Source: Acholeplasmataceae bacterium (GTDB lineage: Bacteria; Bacillota_I; Bacilli_A; ML615J-28; CAG-698). From it: a stretch of 10,171 nt of DNA. Location of the stretch: the NCBI GenBank assembly GCA_012840905.1, contig DUVT01000148.1, forward strand, positions 1 to 10,171. Reading direction: 5' to 3'. The stretch's first letter is position 1; each line of letters begins with the position of its first letter. Positions 6,553 to 10,171 of this stretch are shown piece after piece. The notes beneath the pieces were generated by a model. It saw only the letters and a list, made by a program, of their open reading frames with translations. It searched no databases and was not told where the DNA came from. The position numbers were made by a program, and so were the translations under genes.

Positions 6553-8409
6553 ATGAGAAAAATTACAAACTTTTTATTACTTTTAGTCTCACTATTTTTC
6601 CTTGGTAGTGTTGCAGTTGAAAGCTCATCGTTTGAATTAGTACAATCAGGTGGAGCTGGATATAGGGTTGTTGAAAGATTAGAAGAAAATGATTTGAAAT
6701 TCGGAGTAAAACATTACTTTGATAAAGCTGAAACAATGCGTGATGGTAAGTTTTATGACCAAGAAGTTAATGTCTTAGAAATTCCATACAATAGTAAAGC
6801 TAATATTGTATCATATGGTAATCACAAAAATCACAAGTGGACATTAACTACAGTTACTGATTTAGCTATCCAATTTGAACAGGAATTCCCTGATCAAAAA
6901 GTATTAGCTGCAGTAAATGGTGACTTCTTTGATATTTCAGGTAATGGTAACTTACCATATCAAACAAATAATCCACTTGTTACAAATGGTGAATATTTTA
7001 AGACAACAGGAAATAATGCAGTAGGATTCCGTAAGGCTCCTAATAAAACTGCACTTGTTGGTGGTAGACCAACAAAATCAGAAAAGATGATTCTTGCTGT
7101 TTATGCTGAAGATGGAAGTATTGCACAAGAATTCCAAATTGATAAATTAAATCAACAACCTGATGCAGGTGAAACAAGTATCTATTTTGGTACTTATAAT
7201 GCAAATAAACAATATGTACCAATTAATGTTGGTGAGGCTTCTAAAGTATTTGTTGTTGGCAATGCAGAATATGCACTTCCAAACAATGCAAATGACTTTT
7301 ATGGTCGTGGTGAAATTACAAGTTTAGAACCAGTAGAACTTCAAGTTGGTCAATTTGCAATTGCAACAAATAACGCTGAAGTTCGTGCTGCACTTGATGT
7401 AGGTGTAAAAATTAGAGCTCAATACGAATTTACTGGTGATTTTGCAGGTGTAGCCAATATAACTGGTCAAAATGCAATGTTCGTTTTAGATGGAGAGTAT
7501 AATCCACATCCAAACAATAACAACAATACATATGCACGTCACCCAAGAACGGTTGCTGGGGTTAAACGTGATGGAACAATTGTTTTATCAGTAATTGATG
7601 GCCGTGCTGAAGCTGCAGGTAGATGGGGAATGTTCGGAAATGAAATGGCTGCATTAATGAAGAGTTGGGGAGTTGTAGAAGCATACAACCTTGATGGTGG
7701 TGGATCATCATATATGATCGTAAAAGAACAAGGTAAATTTGTAGTGAAATCTTCACCATCAGATGGTGGTCAAAGAAGAAATGGTAATGCATTATTAGTT
7801 ACTGTTGAAGTGCCACTAATTGAAGTTGAAACTGAAGCTAAAGAAAATTCAATTACATTTAATTTAGATTTAAAGAAAACTAATGGTTATGATATAAAAG
7901 AGTTATATGTAAAGATTGGTGATGAATTAAAACAAGTAGTAAATGGCAAAGCGACATTTACTGGACTTGAATCAAATACTGAACTTTACTATGAACTATA
8001 TTATAAAGATAGCAAAGGTAAAGTTGATACATTATTAATTGATGGTAATGTAAAAACATTAAAGCAACAACCAATTATTAATAGTGTATTAATAGATGAA
8101 GATGCTACTACTTATACATTTAGTATTGATTATGTAGATGTAGATAAAGGAACAGACCTTAATAAAGCGATAATCTTTGTAAATGATACTAAGTTTACAT
8201 TACAAGATGGAAAAATTATTCTTCCGAAATCAACATTTGATGAGATTATTGTCCAAATTGATGTACTTTATAACTTTAATGATAATGTTACAAATAAAGG
8301 TCATCTAAAGAGTAATGTAAGGTATCGATTGCTTAAATCAAATACAACAGAAAATCTATATGAAATTTATCGAACTAAGTCTGAAAGAATTTTAGGCATC
8401 TATTCATAA
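6553..8409 (+). CDS. Secreted NAGPA-domain protein (phosphodiester glycosidase family), paralog 2, 618 aa
   Basis: Tandem paralog of the upstream gene with the same design: signal peptide (MRK, hydrophobic core to about residue 22), NAGPA domain at about 65-418, then a beta-rich tail. By eye about half the residues in the NAGPA domain match paralog 1. Shared motifs: VNGDFFD (Asn122, Asp124, Asp127), ALPNNANDFYGRG, HPRTVAG with Arg332, VIDGR (Asp349-Arg351) and NLDGGGSS (Asp381-Ser386). Differences: the SGGG of paralog 1 is TGQN here (304-307), and a five-Asn run (321-325) sits just before the conserved Arg. The tails are much less alike. The start is set by AAGAGGT (6539-6545), seven bases before the ATG; the 14-base gap shows co-transcription. 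Substrate is unknown. The two proteins may act on different linkages of one polymer, but that is inference. Confidence 0.87.
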   Translation: MRKITNFLLLLVSLFFLGSVAVESSSFELVQSGGAGYRVVERLEENDLKFGVKHYFDKAETMRDGKFYDQEVNVLEIPYNSKANIVSYGNHKNHKWTLTTVTDLAIQFEQEFPDQKVLAAVNGDFFDISGNGNLPYQTNNPLVTNGEYFKTTGNNAVGFRKAPNKTALVGGRPTKSEKMILAVYAEDGSIAQEFQIDKLNQQPDAGETSIYFGTYNANKQYVPINVGEASKVFVVGNAEYALPNNANDFYGRGEITSLEPVELQVGQFAIATNNAEVRAALDVGVKIRAQYEFTGDFAGVANITGQNAMFVLDGEYNPHPNNNNNTYARHPRTVAGVKRDGTIVLSVIDGRAEAAGRWGMFGNEMAALMKSWGVVEAYNLDGGGSSYMIVKEQGKFVVKSSPSDGGQRRNGNALLVTVEVPLIEVETEAKENSITFNLDLKKTNGYDIKELYVKIGDELKQVVNGKATFTGLESNTELYYELYYKDSKGKVDTLLIDGNVKTLKQQPIINSVLIDEDATTYTFSIDYVDVDKGTDLNKAIIFVNDTKFTLQDGKIILPKSTFDEIIVQIDVLYNFNDNVTNKGHLKSNVRYRLLKSNTTENLYEIYRTKSERILGIYS

Positions 8410-8436
8410 AGCACTGGATTTCCAGTGCTTTTATTT
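8408..8436 (+). terminator. Rho-independent terminator of the NAGPA operon
   Basis: Stem 8408-8417 with 8422-8431 (core GCACTGG/CCAGTGC), loop ATTT, then TTTTATTT. It overlaps the stop codon of paralog 2. Confidence 0.87.
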
Positions 8437-8457
8437 ATGACTTGCAAATAATTTTCG

Positions 8458-8486
8458 TTGTATAAGAAAATAAGATGATGTATAAT
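8458..8486 (+). promoter_or_regulatory. Promoter of rlmD
   Basis: TTGTAT (8458-8463), 17-base spacer, TATAAT (8481-8486). Both hexamers and the spacing equal those of the cls promoter at 1264-1292. The ribosome binding site is weak (AGGA at 8505-8508, four bases before ATG 8513). Confidence 0.68.
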
Positions 8487-8512
8487 ATATTAATATAAGA
8501 AAGTAGGATATT

Positions 8513-9874
8513 ATGGAACACAATTTAAAAATTAATGATTTAATTTTATTAACAATAAAAAGACTAGGAATTAACGGTGAAGGAATTGGCTATTACAAAA
8601 GAGTGGCTGTTTTTGTTGATGGAGCAATTCCAGGTGAAGTCGTAGAAGTAAAAATAATAGGCGTAGAGAAAAGATTTGCTTATGGAGAAATAACAAAGTT
8701 TAAGACTAAATCAAAAGATAGAATAATTCCTAAAGCTCCAAAGCTAATGAAGGCAGGACTTACTCTACAACATATCAAATATGAAAAGCAACTTGAATTT
8801 AAACGAGATATTATAATTGATGCATTTAATCGTTATTATGATGGTGATGTAGACAAGATTAAAGTTTATGATATGTTGGGAATGGATTATCCATTTGAAT
8901 ATAGAAACAAAACCCAATTACCAGTTCGTCATGATGGTGATAAAGTAGTTGTAGGTCAATTTGAGAAAAACACTAATAGAGTAATTTATTTAGATGAATA
9001 TGTAGAAGAGAACAAACTTGTACAAAAGGCGTTAAAAGATATTTTAGACTATTTAACTAAAGCAGAAATTGATATTTATAATCCGAGATTCCGTCAAGGT
9101 AACTTAAGATACATTATAGTTCGTGGTTTTGAAGAAACAAATGAAGTGCAAGTTACATTTGTAATTTTAGAAAAAGAACCGAGAATCTTAAATATCTTTA
9201 AAAAAGTAATTAATATTGAGAATGTAAAAAGTGTTAATTATACAATTAATGATGATTTAAAATCAATTGAAATTATTAACAGTGAAGTAATTAACCTTGC
9301 TGGTAAAGAAAAGATCAAAGGTAAACTTGGAAAACTTGACTTTGAAATTTCACCAGAGTCATTTTATCAATTAAACTCAAAACAAACTACAGTACTTTAT
9401 GATCAAATTGTAAAAGCAGCAAATATTAAAGGTTTTGAAAGTATACTTGATTTGTATTGTGGGATTGGAAGTATTGGTTTATACCTAGCTGATAAAGTAG
9501 TAGAAGTAAGAGGAATTGATAATAATAGGAAGAATATTAATGATGCAAAAGAATTTGCAGAGATGAATAATATTGATAATGCAAAATTCTATTTTGGAGA
9601 AATTTTACCTCATTTAAACAAATTCGAAAAAGAAGGCTATACTCCAGATGTATTAATAGTTGATCCTCCACGTAAAGGAATGGATATAAAACTATTAAAT
9701 TATTTACAAAAAGCAAAAGTAAGAAAGATTGTCTACGTATCATGTAATCCTTCAACTTTAGCAAAAAACGTAAATCATCTTCAAAAATCATATCATCCAA
9801 AATATATTATTCCAGTTGATATGTTCCCTAACACACCACATATAGAAGCTGTGTGTTTACTTGAGCGAAGATAA
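8513..9874 (+). CDS. rlmD: 23S rRNA (uracil-C5)-methyltransferase, RlmD/RlmCD type, 453 aa
   Basis: Transfers methyl from S-adenosylmethionine to C5 of uracil in 23S rRNA (U1939 for RlmD; the Bacillus and Streptococcus RlmCD type also methylates U747). A TRAM RNA-binding domain occupies about residues 5-62 (GEGIGYY...VFVDGAIPGEVVEV). The Rossmann methyltransferase domain has the SAM-binding motif DLYCGIGSIGL (Asp313 on), DPPRKG at 384-389, the catalytic Cys411 in SCNPSTL and the general-base Glu445 in PHIEAV. The whole protein has only three Cys (316, 411, 448), so the CxxxxxCxxC iron-sulfur ligands of E. coli RlmD are absent: the segment reads LMKAGLTLQH at 78-87. That resembles the cluster-free streptococcal type as I recall it. 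Normal length, own promoter and terminator. U1939 versus dual specificity cannot be settled from the sequence. Confidence 0.93.
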   Translation: MEHNLKINDLILLTIKRLGINGEGIGYYKRVAVFVDGAIPGEVVEVKIIGVEKRFAYGEITKFKTKSKDRIIPKAPKLMKAGLTLQHIKYEKQLEFKRDIIIDAFNRYYDGDVDKIKVYDMLGMDYPFEYRNKTQLPVRHDGDKVVVGQFEKNTNRVIYLDEYVEENKLVQKALKDILDYLTKAEIDIYNPRFRQGNLRYIIVRGFEETNEVQVTFVILEKEPRILNIFKKVINIENVKSVNYTINDDLKSIEIINSEVINLAGKEKIKGKLGKLDFEISPESFYQLNSKQTTVLYDQIVKAANIKGFESILDLYCGIGSIGLYLADKVVEVRGIDNNRKNINDAKEFAEMNNIDNAKFYFGEILPHLNKFEKEGYTPDVLIVDPPRKGMDIKLLNYLQKAKVRKIVYVSCNPSTLAKNVNHLQKSYHPKYIIPVDMFPNTPHIEAVCLLERR

Positions 9875-9899
9875 AGTTTATAAATTAAAAAAACAGTAT

Positions 9900-9935
9900 A
9901 AAGGTTAGAATTATTTGAAATTCTAACCTTTTTTT
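9900..9935 (+). terminator. Rho-independent terminator after rlmD
   Basis: A 13-base perfect stem (9900-9912 with 9919-9931; core AAGGTTAGAATT), loop ATTTGA, then T to 9935. This is the strongest hairpin in the window. Confidence 0.92.
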
Positions 9936-9962
9936 GATAAAAAAATTTAAATGTATTATATT
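9934..9962 (+). promoter_or_regulatory. Possible promoter of the last gene
   Basis: TTGATA (9934-9939), 17-base spacer, TATATT (9957-9962); each hexamer has one mismatch. It would give a leader of about 120 bases. A second candidate, TTGTAT (10026-10031), 16 bases, TATAAG (10048-10053), lies nearer the gene. In such AT-rich DNA either may be chance. Confidence 0.45.
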
Positions 9963-9982
9963 TAGGTGCATATTTAATACAT
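9951..9982. repeat. Palindrome overlapping the -10 of the possible promoter
   Basis: ATGTATTA (9951-9958) and TAATACAT (9975-9982) are perfect 8-base inverted copies 16 bases apart. An inner TAT/ATA pair (9959-9961 with 9970-9972) extends it with a two-base bulge. No T-run follows, so it is not a terminator. An operator for a dimeric regulator or a leader hairpin would fit. Confidence 0.5.
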
Positions 9983-10025
9983 CAGATATTTGATAGATTT
10001 TTTAAAACATTATGATATACTTTTA

Positions 10026-10053
10026 TTGTATAGATAGTACTATAAATTATAAG
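10026..10053 (+). promoter_or_regulatory. Alternative promoter of the last gene
   Basis: TTGTAT (10026-10031), 16-base spacer, TATAAG (10048-10053). The -35 hexamer is the one seen before cls and rlmD. It would start transcription about 30 bases before the ATG at 10092. Confidence 0.35.
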
Positions 10054-10079
10054 TAATCGTCTATTAGTTTTTAAATAAT

Positions 10080-10085
10080 AGGAGG
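10080..10085 (+). promoter_or_regulatory. Ribosome binding site of the last gene
   Basis: AGGAGG, six bases before ATG 10092. It is the main reason for accepting the short open frame that follows. Confidence 0.8.
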
Positions 10086-10091
10086 ATAGAG

Positions 10092-10171
10092 ATGATAATA
10101 TTTAATAGTAAGAAAGTTATCTTTACGGAAGATAAACTAATTATTAATAAGAGGAAGAAATTTGAAATAAA
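10092..10171 (+). CDS. Unidentified gene, N-terminal 26 codons only
   Basis: An open frame runs from ATG 10092 to the window edge without a stop, behind a good AGGAGG site. The visible protein, beginning MIIFNSKKVIFTEDKL, is lysine- and isoleucine-rich and has no signal peptide. Nothing in it lets me name a family. It is separated from rlmD by a strong terminator and so is an independent unit, perhaps regulated through the palindrome at 9951-9982. Confidence 0.7.
   Translation, partial: MIIFNSKKVIFTEDKLIINKRKKFEI

Noticed and set aside
7040..7792. Minus-strand open frames inside the second NAGPA gene
   Set aside because: Same reasons: shadows of the + strand coding sequence with no recognisable protein features.
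8483..8492. Palindrome TAATATATTA at the rlmD promoter
   Set aside because: It consists only of A and T and largely overlaps the -10 box, so chance is the simplest explanation.
9537..9800. Minus-strand open frame inside rlmD
   Set aside because: It lies opposite the conserved methyltransferase domain and shows no family features.
1..10171. Mobile element, CRISPR array, tRNA/rRNA, riboswitch or Mycoplasma-type code
   Set aside because: No transposase, terminal repeats, spaced direct repeats, tRNA fold or known riboswitch core was seen, and the genes read through without TGA as a sense codon.

Overview
The window is AT-rich, gene-dense DNA. All intact genes lie on the + strand, and no stretch over 300 bases lacks a gene. 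The low G+C, the AAGGAGG-type ribosome binding sites, the TATAAT promoters and the best family matches point to a low-GC Gram-positive-type bacterium (Bacillota, or a Bacilli lineage near the Tenericutes). This placement is inference. Genes end in TAA or TAG and Trp is TGG throughout, so the standard bacterial code fits and the Mycoplasma code (TGA = Trp) is not indicated. A PdaA-type peptidoglycan deacetylase argues for a walled cell, but the genus cannot be fixed from this window.

Layout. (1) Positions 1-923 hold the 3' part of a phosphofructokinase whose active-site residues are of the pyrophosphate-using type. (2) A well-formed promoter with a long leader drives a 53-residue zinc-ribbon protein, closed by a terminator at 1231-1259. 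(3) A probable three-gene envelope operon follows at 1322-4535: cardiolipin synthase, a YihY/BrkB-type membrane protein, and a secreted PdaA-like polysaccharide deacetylase starting at TTG. It ends in a terminator at 4544-4568. (4) A two-gene operon at 4646-8409 encodes tandem paralogous secreted proteins, each with a signal peptide, a NAGPA (phosphodiester glycosidase) domain and a beta-rich tail. It ends in a terminator at 8408-8436. (5) A monocistronic 23S rRNA m5U methyltransferase (RlmD/RlmCD type) follows at 8513-9874, with a terminator at 9900-9935. (6) The 217-base gap before the window end carries promoter-like elements and a palindrome. It leads into the first 26 codons of an unidentified gene with a strong ribosome binding site.

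How the genes fit together. Units 3 and 4 are both about the cell envelope: membrane phospholipid synthesis, an integral membrane protein, peptidoglycan modification, and two secreted enzymes expected to cleave sugar-phosphodiester bonds in a polymer. The flanking genes are central metabolism, a small zinc-ribbon protein and rRNA modification. I saw no mobile element, CRISPR array, tRNA, rRNA or defence system. The part least explained by known biology is the tandem NAGPA pair, followed by the palindrome-overlapped promoter regions.
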